NCBI GenBank assembly: GCA_009698815.1
Contig: WLPJ01000012.1
Span: 1-32,122 of the forward strand
DNA length: 32,122 nucleotides
Direction of reading: 5' to 3'
Origin: Actinomycetota bacterium
Lineage (GTDB): Bacteria; Actinomycetota; Actinomycetes; Nanopelagicales; Nanopelagicaceae
Both the position numbers and the translations under genes were made by a program. Of this stretch, positions 1 through 7,566 are shown one piece after another (within the stretch, counting starts at the first letter, position 1; every line of letters starts with the position of its first letter). The notes under the pieces were generated by a model that worked only from the letters and a program-made list of their open reading frames with translations, did no database searches and was not told the DNA's origin.

Positions 1-161
1 GGGCTAACGGATCACAGAGCTTGCTTAGGCAGCAAGAGTGAGATCATCGGCAGTTGTACTGACGATTATTTTTTGCACAGGTTATTGGTTAACGAGATCA
101 TCCTGGCTTCCTCGGCCCGCTTCCCCTGCCTCAACAACCAAAGTCGAGACCGTTCACCCCC
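1..161 (-). ncRNA. ssrA: tmRNA (ssrA), 5' part; truncated by window edge
   Basis: Transfer-messenger RNA that rescues stalled ribosomes together with SmpB. On the minus strand the RNA begins at about 161 with GGGGGUGAACGGUCUCGAC, matching the GGGGCUGAACGGUUUCGAC type of 5' end of actinobacterial tmRNAs. It continues with the pseudoknot segment GCAGGGGAAGCGGGCCGAGG. The tag-coding part ends with codons for Leu-Ala-Ala followed by TAA at 27-25. The segment just before the tag, AAAAAAUAAUC, lines up with the E. coli resume-site context AAAAAAUAGUC; by that alignment the resume codon is GUC at 63-61 and the tag is VSTTADDLTLAA. The 3' half, including the tRNA-like end, lies outside the window. 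It sits downstream of smpB, its protein partner, in the usual actinobacterial arrangement. Confidence 0.9.
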
Positions 162-194
162 ATGGGTGTGGAAAGCAAATTCCACTATGTAGTT

Positions 195-216
195 GTGTTC
201 CTATTGTACGGAACAC
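195..216. repeat. Perfect inverted repeat upstream of ssrA
   Basis: GTGTTCC and GGAACAC form a perfect 7-bp inverted repeat around an 8-nt spacer. It lies between the mature tmRNA 5' end (161) and the end of the acetyltransferase gene (255). On the minus strand the spacer holds GTACAATA, whose TACAAT (208-203) resembles a -10 box. It could be an operator over an ssrA promoter, or a processing or termination hairpin. There is no T-run on either side, so an intrinsic terminator is unlikely. Confidence 0.4.
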
Positions 217-254
217 AGATGACAAGTGAGAAATTCCCCAAGTAAAAGTGATTT

Positions 255-806
255 TTAAGCGTGGAGCTCTGCTTTAAGAATTGCATATAGCCACATATCG
301 CACCATTCGCCCTTGAAAAATTCTCCATCTTTGAATTCTGCTTCGCGGCGCATGCCTAACTTTTCAGCAAGGGCGGCCGATTCTGGGACGCGAGTATCAA
401 TATCTGCAATCACGCGATGTAGATCAAAGTTGGCGAATGCGTAAGTTAGTAGCGCTTTGGTCGCTTCAAATGCATAACCCTGACGGTGGAAATCTTGATG
501 AGTAACCCAGCCAATATTCGAAGTCTTATTTTCTTTTGAAACCAACCCCATATTTGATTGACCAATTACTCTTCCAGAACTCTTAAGCTCCCACACAAGA
601 ACGATGTAATCGTTATCTTCTTGCAAAGTAAATTTCCCAGTACTAATTGTTTTTTCAGCGGCAGCTTTCACTTGATCCATTGATCTTGCCGGCCACGGTA
701 TATATCGAATAATTTCGGGATTAGATTGATACTCAAGAAGGTCACCAACATCAGTTAGCTGCATTGGGCGCAGAATTAAGCGATCCGTTTGAATTACTAG
801 AGACAA
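255..806 (-). CDS. GNAT-family N-acetyltransferase (RimJ/RimL type)
   Basis: Predicted acetyl-CoA-dependent N-acetyltransferase of 183 residues. The N-terminus (TDRLILRPM, residues 8-16) is typical of the RimJ/RimL/Acetyltransf_3 group. The middle holds HRQGYAFEATKALLTYAF, which corresponds to the acetyl-CoA pyrophosphate-binding loop and following helix, and the C-terminus has the AALAEKLGMRREAEF pattern seen in this group. The start is a TTG codon 4 nt after the smpB stop; no downstream ATG would keep the conserved N-terminal strand. It is the last protein gene of the ftsE-ftsX-smpB run before ssrA. The substrate cannot be told from sequence: ribosomal-protein N-termini or small molecules are both known for the family. 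Confidence 0.85.
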   Translation of the reverse strand: MSLVIQTDRLILRPMQLTDVGDLLEYQSNPEIIRYIPWPARSMDQVKAAAEKTISTGKFTLQEDNDYIVLVWELKSSGRVIGQSNMGLVSKENKTSNIGWVTHQDFHRQGYAFEATKALLTYAFANFDLHRVIADIDTRVPESAALAEKLGMRREAEFKDGEFFKGEWCDMWLYAILKAELHA

Positions 807-810
807 TTAC

Positions 811-1290
811 TTAGGAATCTTTTCCGGTGCGGCGACGAGATACTTCGCGATCTATCTCGCGGTTCGCTTGGCGTTCAATTAAATCAGCGCGCTTATCGTG
901 CGCTTTCTTGCCACGGGCAACTGCAATTTCAATCTTTGCCTTGCCATCTTTAAAGTAAAGCTGCAACGGAATTAAAGTGATTCCACCTTCTTTTACCTTC
1001 AGGTGCAACTTCTTTAACTCTTGTAAATTCACAAGTAACTTACGTTTGCGACGTGGTTCGTGGTTGGTCCAAGTGCCTTGCGTGTATTCCGGGATATGAA
1101 CGCCGGCTAACCAGAGTTCACCGTTTTCAACCATGGCGTAACCATCGATTAAAGATGCGCGCCCTGCGCGAAGTGATTTAACTTCAGTGCCGTTTAAGAC
1201 AATTCCGCATTCGTAAACATCCTCGATGGAGTAATCATGACGCGCTTTTTTATTCTGCGCGATGAGTTTGCGGCCGACCTCTTTCACCAC
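811..1290 (-). CDS. smpB: SsrA-binding protein SmpB
   Basis: SmpB binds the tRNA-like domain of tmRNA and delivers it to stalled ribosomes. At 159 residues it is of normal length, with family signatures [15 protein letters not shown] near the N-terminus, [19 protein letters not shown], and the basic tail ending [26 protein letters not shown]. The tail enters the empty mRNA channel of the ribosome. The start is a GTG at 1290, immediately followed by a second GTG; either could be used, and the Shine-Dalgarno sequence is weak. It begins 12 nt after the ftsX stop and precedes ssrA on the same strand, so partner protein and RNA are likely co-regulated. Confidence 0.97.
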   Translation of the reverse strand: MVKEVGRKLIAQNKKARHDYSIEDVYECGIVLNGTEVKSLRAGRASLIDGYAMVENGELWLAGVHIPEYTQGTWTNHEPRRKRKLLVNLQELKKLHLKVKEGGITLIPLQLYFKDGKAKIEIAVARGKKAHDKRADLIERQANREIDREVSRRRTGKDS

Positions 1291-1302
1291 GGCAGCGCCC
1301 GA

Positions 1303-2205
1303 TCAGACCTTGAGATATCGGCGCAGAGTAATAATTGAGGCAACTGTGGAAACGCCTAAACCTGCAAGCAATAACCAAGCGGATGCGACCCACACTTCAT
1401 TCCATCCAAAGAAGTTGGTAAAGGTAAGCAGCGGTGCCACCTTTGAATCAACGACGCTTTTGAGTCCGGCAAGTAGCCCTGTTGCAAATACCCAGCCGAT
1501 AAGCGCAGAGAAAATACCTTCGAGCAAGAATGGCAATTGAATTGACCAAGACGATGCTCCAACTAACTTCATAACGCCAGTTTCGCGGCGCCGGTTAAAT
1601 GCTGCAATACGTAGAGTGTTTGAGATCAAGAGACCAGCGGTTAATACCGAGAAGAGTCCGACCAGCAAAGCACCGTTGCGAAGCACGTTAAGTAGTTTGA
1701 AGAACTTTTCCAAGATGCTGCGTTGATCTTGAACGACATCCACACCTGGGCGACCCGAGAATGCGCTGACAACAACTGCATACTGGGTTGGATCTTTTAA
1801 TTTAACGCGGAATGATTCAGGCAACTGATCTGCAGTTACATTTTGTGCAATTGCTGAATCCTTAAACCTTTCTTGGAATCGCGCATATGCCTCTGATTGA
1901 GATTCATAAAACACACTTTGGACAACCGGCAACGCTTCGATATCGCTCTTGATCGTCAAACGCTGTTCTGGTGAAACAATTCCACCGACGCAACTTGGTG
2001 ATTCAGATAGAGAACCGCAGAGATAAACCGAAACTTCGATCTTGTCATACCAATAATCTTTCATCGCATTTACTTGGGCATTAGATAGCAGGCCAATTCC
2101 GAGCAGAGAAAGTGAAATTGCGGTTGTAACGATGACCGCAAAGGTCATCGTTAGGTTACGACGAAGCCCAATCCGAACTTCACTGAGCAAAAATCCTGCG
2201 CGCAT
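1303..2205 (-). CDS. ftsX: Cell division protein FtsX (ABC transporter permease-like)
   Basis: Membrane partner of FtsE. The FtsEX complex sits at the divisome and activates peptidoglycan hydrolases rather than transporting a substrate. The 300-residue protein shows the expected layout: a cytoplasmic N-terminus, TM1 at about residues 20-42 (TFAVIVTTAISLSLLGIGLL), an extracellular domain of about 130 residues that contains two cysteines (CGSLSESPSC), then three further membrane segments in the C-terminal half with the FtsX/MacB permease motif (NTLRIAAFNRRRETGVMKLVGAS, split here as NTLRIAAFNRR and RETGVMKLVGAS). It follows ftsE by 26 nt and ends 12 nt before smpB. Confidence 0.96.
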   Translation of the reverse strand: MRAGFLLSEVRIGLRRNLTMTFAVIVTTAISLSLLGIGLLSNAQVNAMKDYWYDKIEVSVYLCGSLSESPSCVGGIVSPEQRLTIKSDIEALPVVQSVFYESQSEAYARFQERFKDSAIAQNVTADQLPESFRVKLKDPTQYAVVVSAFSGRPGVDVVQDQRSILEKFFKLLNVLRNGALLVGLFSVLTAGLLISNTLRIAAFNRRRETGVMKLVGASSWSIQLPFLLEGIFSALIGWVFATGLLAGLKSVVDSKVAPLLTFTNFFGWNEVWVASAWLLLAGLGVSTVASIITLRRYLKV

Positions 2206-2231
2206 GTATTTACCTTATCCCTTGAATCTAA

Positions 2232-2921
2232 CTAGCCTGTGTATCCGTAGACGCCGCGGACCTGATCGCGAATCACATGTCCGCTATCGAGTTCGATCAC
2301 GCGCTTGCGCATCTGATCAACGATTCCGGCATCGTGAGTTGCCATCAAAACTGTGGTGCCTTCGCGGTTGATGCGATCGAGCAATTTCATGATGCCAACA
2401 GATGTTGCTGGGTCAAGGTTTCCGGTTGGCTCATCAGCGATGATGATTGCTGGTCGGCTGACATAGGCTCGGGCAATTGCCACACGTTGTTGTTCTCCAC
2501 CAGAGATTTCATTTGGCATGCGATCGCCTTTATCTTCCAAACCGACCAATTCGAGAACCTCAGGAACTTCGCGCGCAATCTCTTTCTTGGAATAGCCAAG
2601 CACATGCAAAGTAAATGCCACATTCTCGCTAATAGTTTTATTCTGCAGCAAACGAAAATCCTGGAAAACGGTGCCAACTTGGCGGCGAAGTTCTGGAACT
2701 TTGTGATTGGCAAGCTTTCCTAAATCTTTTCCAGCCACATGAATGATTCCGTTAGTTGGTCGCTCTTCACGCAAGATCAGACGCAAAAAAGTTGACTTAC
2801 CAGAACCAGAAAGTCCCACAAGGAATACGAATTCACCTTTAACAATTTCTAGGCTTACCGTTTCCAGGGCTGGACGATCTTGGCCGTTATATAACTTCGT
2901 CACATTCTCAAAGCGAATCAC
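2232..2921 (-). CDS. ftsE: Cell division ATP-binding protein FtsE
   Basis: ABC-type ATPase of the FtsEX complex, 229 residues. Walker A is GLSGSGKS at residues 36-43, the Q-loop lies in TVFQDFR (about 84-90), the signature motif SGGEQQR starts at residue 140, and Walker B IIIADEP lies at about 159-165 followed by the switch His in MATHD. The start ATG at 2921 has a good ribosome-binding site (GAAGGAG, 8 nt upstream), so the transcript has a leader. First gene of the ftsE-ftsX-smpB-acetyltransferase run. Confidence 0.97.
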   Translation of the reverse strand: MIRFENVTKLYNGQDRPALETVSLEIVKGEFVFLVGLSGSGKSTFLRLILREERPTNGIIHVAGKDLGKLANHKVPELRRQVGTVFQDFRLLQNKTISENVAFTLHVLGYSKKEIAREVPEVLELVGLEDKGDRMPNEISGGEQQRVAIARAYVSRPAIIIADEPTGNLDPATSVGIMKLLDRINREGTTVLMATHDAGIVDQMRKRVIELDSGHVIRDQVRGVYGYTG

Positions 2922-3167
2922 ACGAACTCCTTCGTTCTTCTTTGGCGTCTCGTTCGGATACGAGGGGTAAGAGCGCCGTACTGAGGCCTAGTTTAGGTAT
3001 AGATCGGCCAAATGCGCCTGATATCGGCGGGAATTGCGCAGAATCTGGCGAAATCTCAGCTAATTGATGTGACTTTTTAGGCGTGAATTACGCTCAATGT
3101 GAAAATAATTACTAAAGAAAAATTGGCATTAAGCGAGTCAAAATAATCTGGCGCAGAACTATTTAAT
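2922..3167. promoter_or_regulatory. Intergenic region: ftsE leader/promoter, end of prfB
   Basis: 246 bp between the prfB stop and the ftsE start, both on the minus strand. The ftsE end holds a clear Shine-Dalgarno sequence at about 2935-2930. A stretch reading TATACCTAAACTAGG on the minus strand (about 3002-2988) could supply a -10 box for ftsE. The prfB-proximal half is AT-rich with no convincing hairpin plus T-run, so I see no intrinsic terminator for prfB. No gene is supported here. Confidence 0.35.
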
Positions 3168-4271
3168 TTAGCTGGCGCTAGAACGACGCCAGCGAATTCC
3201 AGCTTCGATGAAATCATCAATTTCACCATTTAATACTGCAGATGTATTTCCTGTTTCGTGGTTATTACGTAGGTCTTTAACCATTTGATACGGAGCCAAA
3301 ACATATGAACGCATCTGGTTGCCCCAAGAGCCTGAGTTATCGCCCTTTAAGGCATTGATCTTGGCTTGTTCTTCTTGGCGGCGACGCTCTAACAACTTAG
3401 ATTGCAAAACAGCCATTGCAGTTGCCTTATTTTGAATCTGAGAACGCTCGTTCTGACACGAAACAACAATTCCAGTTGGAATATGTGTCAGACGGACAGC
3501 CGAATCTGTTGTGTTTACACCTTGTCCCCCAGGGCCAGATGAGCGATATACATCAACCCGAATTTCCTTTTCATCGATTTCAATGTGATCACTCTGTTCA
3601 ACGACCGGCACAACTTCCACACCAGCGAATGATGTGTGGCGACGCGATTGCGAATCAAATGGAGAGATTCGAACTAAACGGTGTGTGCCTTGCTCCACCG
3701 ACAAGGTCCCGTAGGCATAAGGTGCATTTACGCGGAAGGTCGTAGATTTAATTCCGGCTTCTTCAGCATACGATGTTTCAAGTACATCAACTTTAAATTC
3801 GTGGCGTTCGCAGTAACGCAAGTACATGCGCATCAACATTTCTGCCCAGTCAGCTGCTTCAACACCGCCTGCTTCTGAGCGAATGGTTATCAAAGCATCG
3901 CGATCGTCATATTCACCGTTAAGCAAAGTCGTAACTTCTAATTCGCTAATTGCCTTCACAACCGAATCGAGTTCGCCTTCTGCATCCTTAAGCGCAGAAC
4001 CATCTGGTTCAGAACCTGCTAATTCAAACAGAATTGGCAACTCTTCAACGCGCCGTCGTAAGCCGGTAAGCCGTGCAATCGTGCTCTGCACCCGAGATAA
4101 CTTGCTTGTGATTTTCTGTGCCGCTTCCGGGTCATCCCATAAATTCGGAACCCCGGCAGCAGCCTCAAGTTCAACCGCTTCAGCCTCTAACTTTGGAAGA
4201 TCCAAGACCTTTTCGATCGAAAGCAGAGTTGCTCCAATTGCAGCAATCTCGAGATCGTATTCGCGGGCCAT
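3168..4271 (-). CDS. prfB: Peptide chain release factor 2 (RF2)
   Basis: Terminates translation at UGA and UAA. Counting from the chosen start (367 residues), the stop-codon-reading tripeptide SPF is at 203-205, which marks RF2 rather than RF1 (PxT), and the catalytic GGQ of the peptidyl-tRNA hydrolysis loop is at 248-250. The start at 4271 (MAREYDLE) is preferred over an in-frame ATG at 4301 because a TATCCT box sits 7 nt upstream, matching the leaderless-promoter pattern seen across this window, and because neither ATG has a Shine-Dalgarno sequence. The reading frame is continuous, so the autoregulatory +1 frameshift known from E. coli prfB is not present. Confidence 0.96.
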   Translation of the reverse strand: MAREYDLEIAAIGATLLSIEKVLDLPKLEAEAVELEAAAGVPNLWDDPEAAQKITSKLSRVQSTIARLTGLRRRVEELPILFELAGSEPDGSALKDAEGELDSVVKAISELEVTTLLNGEYDDRDALITIRSEAGGVEAADWAEMLMRMYLRYCERHEFKVDVLETSYAEEAGIKSTTFRVNAPYAYGTLSVEQGTHRLVRISPFDSQSRRHTSFAGVEVVPVVEQSDHIEIDEKEIRVDVYRSSGPGGQGVNTTDSAVRLTHIPTGIVVSCQNERSQIQNKATAMAVLQSKLLERRRQEEQAKINALKGDNSGSWGNQMRSYVLAPYQMVKDLRNNHETGNTSAVLNGEIDDFIEAGIRWRRSSAS

Positions 4272-4278
4272 GAGGGTA

Positions 4279-4284
4279 AGGATA
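4279..4284 (-). promoter_or_regulatory. Predicted -10 box of leaderless prfB promoter
   Basis: TATCCT (TAnnnT) ends 7 nt before the prfB ATG at 4271. It lies between that ATG and the stop of the upstream repeat/GIY-YIG gene, so prfB can be transcribed independently of it. No recognisable -35 element. Confidence 0.5.
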
Positions 4285-4309
4285 GCGAGTGTTAGTTGCA
4301 CTGCACCGC

Positions 4310-6115
4310 TTAAGGAATCTTCTTTGCCTTACTTAACTCCACCACCTTTGCCCAAATAGTTGCTAGATCAATCTCAGATGCATCTATTGTTTCTGTATAG
4401 CCTCCTTGTGGCATCTCGGTTTTAGTGAGGTATGGAGTCCAACCAAAAGCTTCTTTCAGCCACTCAAGAACCTCTTGTTCAATTTTGTAGGCTATTTCAC
4501 CCGAATCCAATTTGAGCGTTTTAAAAGTCTCCCAATTTTCTCTTCTGTGTTGTTGCAAACGTTTCTTAGTTGCTCCTGAAATTCCCACTTTATGTGCGCT
4601 AAGCGCTGAGTTAGTAATCAAATAAATTATCGCTGGCGCTATATAGTTAAATGTTGAGTCAGCACATTTGTTACAGCCACTACCCTCTTCTAATGCATAT
4701 TTCAGTGAATTAAGGCGGGGACTTACTTCCAGCCCACATTTATCGTGAATCATTTTCCAAGGAGTTTGTGAACCAGGATATGGTTCCAAAGGACTAAATC
4801 CTTTACGACGGACAATATCAAAGGCATCTTTTTCAGTCACTGATTTGCCAGCACAATATTTGCAACCGGCTAGATACTTTCTAACGTAACCCCAGTGAGG
4901 AGAGACTTCATTTCCACATATGGTGTGAATACTTTTCCAACCTCGTCCTGCTCCAGGATATGGTTCAAGTGGCTCCAAATTTGCACTTCTGAAAACTTCT
5001 AAAGCAAGCTCAGGATTTACATAGTTAATTGAACATTCTTTGCACCCGCCACTGCCATCTAAAACATTGGCATATTTTGGAAACACCTCCCTTCCGCATT
5101 GCGAGTGAATGCAAAGCCAGGGTTTTTTCGCACCTGGAAATGGTTCTAGTGGAATTAATCCTCTGCTGATAAATAATTTCCTTGCTTCATCCAAGTCCAC
5201 CACGTTGCCCGCACAATATCCACAACCACTCTGCCCTTGTTGTATTGAATTATAGTTAGGTGAAACCTCTCGTCCACAATTGATATGAATCGCACGCCAT
5301 GGCGTTGCACTATTGATGTAGTCTTCAATCGGTTCTAAACCATTCTTCCTAAATAAATTTGCTGCTGCCTCTGGGTCAATAACATTGCCAGCGCAATATC
5401 CACAACCGCTATTACCTTGTCGTATTGATGAGTAACGAGGAAAAACAGTTCTTCCACATTTTGTGTGTCTACACTTCCAGCGAAGGTTTGTTCCTGGAAA
5501 ACTTTCTAAGGGCTCTAAGCCTTTTGATTTAAATAATTGCTTTGCTTCTGATTCTTCAATTTTCTTATTTCCTGCACAAAATTGACAACCAGAACCACCC
5601 TGTTGAATAGAGTTAAACTTTGGACTAACTTCGCGACCACATTCTTGATGAATAGATTTCCATTTTGACAAGGCAGACTTGTACGGTTCTAAGGGCAAGA
5701 GCCCTCGTGCGATAAATAGATTCCGTGCCTTTCCTTCATCAGCAAAATTGCCGGTGCAAAATTTACAACCAGAGTGGCCTCTTCTAATATTGGTATAAGT
5801 AGGTGAAACTTCATTTCCACAAACCGTGTGAGTGCTTTTCCAAGGTTTACTAGCACCAGGATATTTAATGAGCGGCTTTAAGTCATTTGCTAAAAATAAT
5901 ACTTCGGCAGAATCAGGGTCAACATACATCCCTGCACAATTAATGCATCCACCCTGACCGCTCCTGATTGAAGCGTATGAAGGATAAACAATGTGATTGC
6001 ATTTCAAACATTCACATTTCCATTTTGTGGTTGAATTTTTGTAAGGTTCTAATGGATTTAATCCAGCTTTTTTCATAGCGTCAACCGCTACCTTTGCTTT
6101 TATTTTTGCTGGCAC
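4310..6115 (-). CDS. Tandem zinc-finger-like repeat protein with C-terminal GIY-YIG-like nuclease domain
   Basis: 601 residues that I do not recognise as a named protein. Residues 1-484 are eight tandem units of 60 residues (1-60, 61-120, 121-180, 181-241, 242-301, 302-361, 362-421, 422-484). The unit pattern is A..LF...[12 protein letters not shown], then H-x2-CG-xEVSP (C-x2-C in unit 1), then GC-x2-CAG. Each unit thus carries an H/C-x2-C pair and a C-x2-C pair, four candidate zinc ligands, resembling the 'probable zinc-ribbon' (DUF4379-like) repeats often joined to nucleases. Residues 495-550 read IIYLI...HKVGIS, then KKRLQQH, then IEQEVLE, which fits the GIY, YIG, Arg and Glu positions of a T5orf172/MUG113-type GIY-YIG domain. 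The start is GTG at 6115, which places unit 1 at the N-terminus. It is more AT-rich than its neighbours and sits between housekeeping genes. DNA binding or cleavage is inference; defence or mobile-element origin is possible but unproven. Confidence 0.75.
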   Translation of the reverse strand: MPAKIKAKVAVDAMKKAGLNPLEPYKNSTTKWKCECLKCNHIVYPSYASIRSGQGGCINCAGMYVDPDSAEVLFLANDLKPLIKYPGASKPWKSTHTVCGNEVSPTYTNIRRGHSGCKFCTGNFADEGKARNLFIARGLLPLEPYKSALSKWKSIHQECGREVSPKFNSIQQGGSGCQFCAGNKKIEESEAKQLFKSKGLEPLESFPGTNLRWKCRHTKCGRTVFPRYSSIRQGNSGCGYCAGNVIDPEAAANLFRKNGLEPIEDYINSATPWRAIHINCGREVSPNYNSIQQGQSGCGYCAGNVVDLDEARKLFISRGLIPLEPFPGAKKPWLCIHSQCGREVFPKYANVLDGSGGCKECSINYVNPELALEVFRSANLEPLEPYPGAGRGWKSIHTICGNEVSPHWGYVRKYLAGCKYCAGKSVTEKDAFDIVRRKGFSPLEPYPGSQTPWKMIHDKCGLEVSPRLNSLKYALEEGSGCNKCADSTFNYIAPAIIYLITNSALSAHKVGISGATKKRLQQHRRENWETFKTLKLDSGEIAYKIEQEVLEWLKEAFGWTPYLTKTEMPQGGYTETIDASEIDLATIWAKVVELSKAKKIP

Positions 6116-6256
6116 AGCCCCATTCTGCCTTCACTTGGTTACAAATAATAGAAAATTTCATCTGATCCAATCACAAATTGCTTCGTGAATTTATGCAATT
6201 TTTCTATTCTTTAAGTCCTCATGCGCGAAAAACTCATACTGCTACCCTTCCCACTT

Positions 6257-6637
6257 ATGAGCACCGATCATGCCAAGCAAGCGCGCAAGCGTTCTATCGT
6301 GACAACCCTTCTGTATATAGAAGGTGCGATTGTGCTCGCCCTAGGGTTGTGGGTTGCAGTTATGGGCTTTACTCATGAAGATCGCGAGATACCGCCACTG
6401 ATGGGCGTAATCGGTTTTGCCTTCATCGGTGGGCTTGGCCTTATTGCATGTGGTCGTGCATTTGCGCAGAAAAAGAGTTGGGGTCGCGCACCTGCGGTGT
6501 TGGCGAACTTAATTGTGCTCGGCGTTGTTAAGTATCAATTCGAAGGCGGCTTCTTAATCGGTGCAATTCCGCTTTTCTTACTTGCTCTGCCAGTACTTTA
6601 TTTTGCAGTAACGATAATTCCCAAAGATCGTAAATAA
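6257..6637 (+). CDS. Small integral membrane protein, unknown function
   Basis: 126 residues from the ATG at 6257; an upstream in-frame ATG at 6221 would give 138. Both starts lack a Shine-Dalgarno sequence and both have a TAnnnT box upstream (TACCCT at 6243-6248, TATTCT at 6205-6210), so the start is uncertain. The downstream one gives a more ordinary N-terminus (MSTDHAKQARKRS), basic and followed by a membrane helix. About four hydrophobic segments are visible: IEGAIVLALGLWVAVMGF, MGVIGFAFIGGLGLIACG, the stretch around VLANLIVLGVV, and IGAIPLFLLALPVLYFAVTI. Resembles small actinobacterial membrane proteins of unknown role. It converges on the dehydrogenase gene, with 4 nt between the stops. 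Confidence 0.75.
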   Translation: MSTDHAKQARKRSIVTTLLYIEGAIVLALGLWVAVMGFTHEDREIPPLMGVIGFAFIGGLGLIACGRAFAQKKSWGRAPAVLANLIVLGVVKYQFEGGFLIGAIPLFLLALPVLYFAVTIIPKDRK

Positions 6638-6641
6638 TTTA

Positions 6642-7397
6642 TTACCAGGGAACTACTTTACGATCTTCCCAAAGTAGTCCGGTTACATTTTCTGATCCGC
6701 GTTCTGCAATATCAGCAGTTGCTAACCAAACTGCAGTCTCGGCACCTTCTTCGGCGCTACGTGGTGCATCAGCACCTCCCATATCTGTGCGCGAATGATT
6801 TGGACACATTGCATCAACGTAAAATCCACGCGCACCCATTCCGGTTTCATGCGCCAAGTTGCGAACAAGTGCATTCACTCCGGCCTTGCTAATTCGATAT
6901 GGAGCGAGTCCCCCTGCATTTCCAGGTCCTGACATACGACCAAGACATGCAGAGTAAATAACGATACGGCCATTTCGCGCCTCTGCCATCGCAGGTGCAA
7001 TTGCGTTAACGAGTGTGAAGACTGAATTTAAATTAATTGCCATCACGCGATTCCATTCGGCATCGGTTGTCCGCAAAGTCTTCGACATTTTTTCACTCAT
7101 TACGCCATGTGCTAGAACGAGAACTTGCGCAACAGGTAGCGAACCATTTATCTCTTCGGCAATTTTGCGAGCTTGGCTCTGATCTTCTAAATCTGCGGCA
7201 TGTGTCGTGATTGAAAGCTGCGGATGTGATTGTGAGAATTCGTTTAGCAAACTTTGGCGAGCGCCAGTTAAGCGATTGGCATCTTTGGCAATCAGCGCTA
7301 AATCAAAACCTTGTGCTGCCAATCCGCGAGCAGTTTCAAAGCCCAAGCCGCGGCTGGCGCCAGAGATAATCGCAAGTGGGCGAACGGCAGAATTCAT
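6642..7397 (-). CDS. Short-chain dehydrogenase/reductase (SDR)
   Basis: NAD(P)-dependent oxidoreductase of the classical SDR family, 251 residues. The cofactor-binding glycine motif GASRGLG is at residues 13-19. The catalytic Ser is in IVIYSACLG (Ser149), and the Tyr-Lys pair is Y167/K171 in APYRISKAG. The usual NNAG motif is replaced by LAHG (about 95-98), which is uncommon but tolerated. Asp69 in AADL follows strand 3, as is typical. The substrate cannot be predicted. Transcribed divergently from kgd, with 169 bp between the starts. Confidence 0.9.
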   Translation of the reverse strand: MNSAVRPLAIISGASRGLGFETARGLAAQGFDLALIAKDANRLTGARQSLLNEFSQSHPQLSITTHAADLEDQSQARKIAEEINGSLPVAQVLVLAHGVMSEKMSKTLRTTDAEWNRVMAINLNSVFTLVNAIAPAMAEARNGRIVIYSACLGRMSGPGNAGGLAPYRISKAGVNALVRNLAHETGMGARGFYVDAMCPNHSRTDMGGADAPRSAEEGAETAVWLATADIAERGSENVTGLLWEDRKVVPW

Positions 7398-7566
7398 AGC
7401 CGAACTCTGCCAACGTTGGCCGCCACTGTCGCGCTGAGAATGGGATTGTGGGCAATATCGCCCCTCGGGTTGGCGAGAGAGGATTTATTCATGCCACGCT
7501 CAGCCGATAGTCTTAGCCACGCATTAAACGTTTATTTCCGCGTTAATCGTGAAGAAGGGGTTGCCC

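Noticed and set aside
38..229. Plus-strand ORF of 63 codons
   Set aside because: It lies across the tmRNA gene and its upstream region and resembles no protein; tmRNA explains the conservation.
3826..4359. Plus-strand ORF of 177 codons antisense to prfB
   Set aside because: Its composition (Ser/Ala-rich) is an antisense artefact; the minus strand encodes unmistakable RF2.
4664..6115. Tandem 180-bp periodicity considered as a CRISPR-like or satellite array
   Set aside because: The DNA copies are diverged while the protein pattern and reading frame are kept, so the repeats are protein-level domains.
4310..6115. Whole region considered as part of a prophage or restriction-modification cluster
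   Set aside because: No methyltransferase, integrase, structural phage gene or attachment repeat is adjacent; only a single unusual gene is present.
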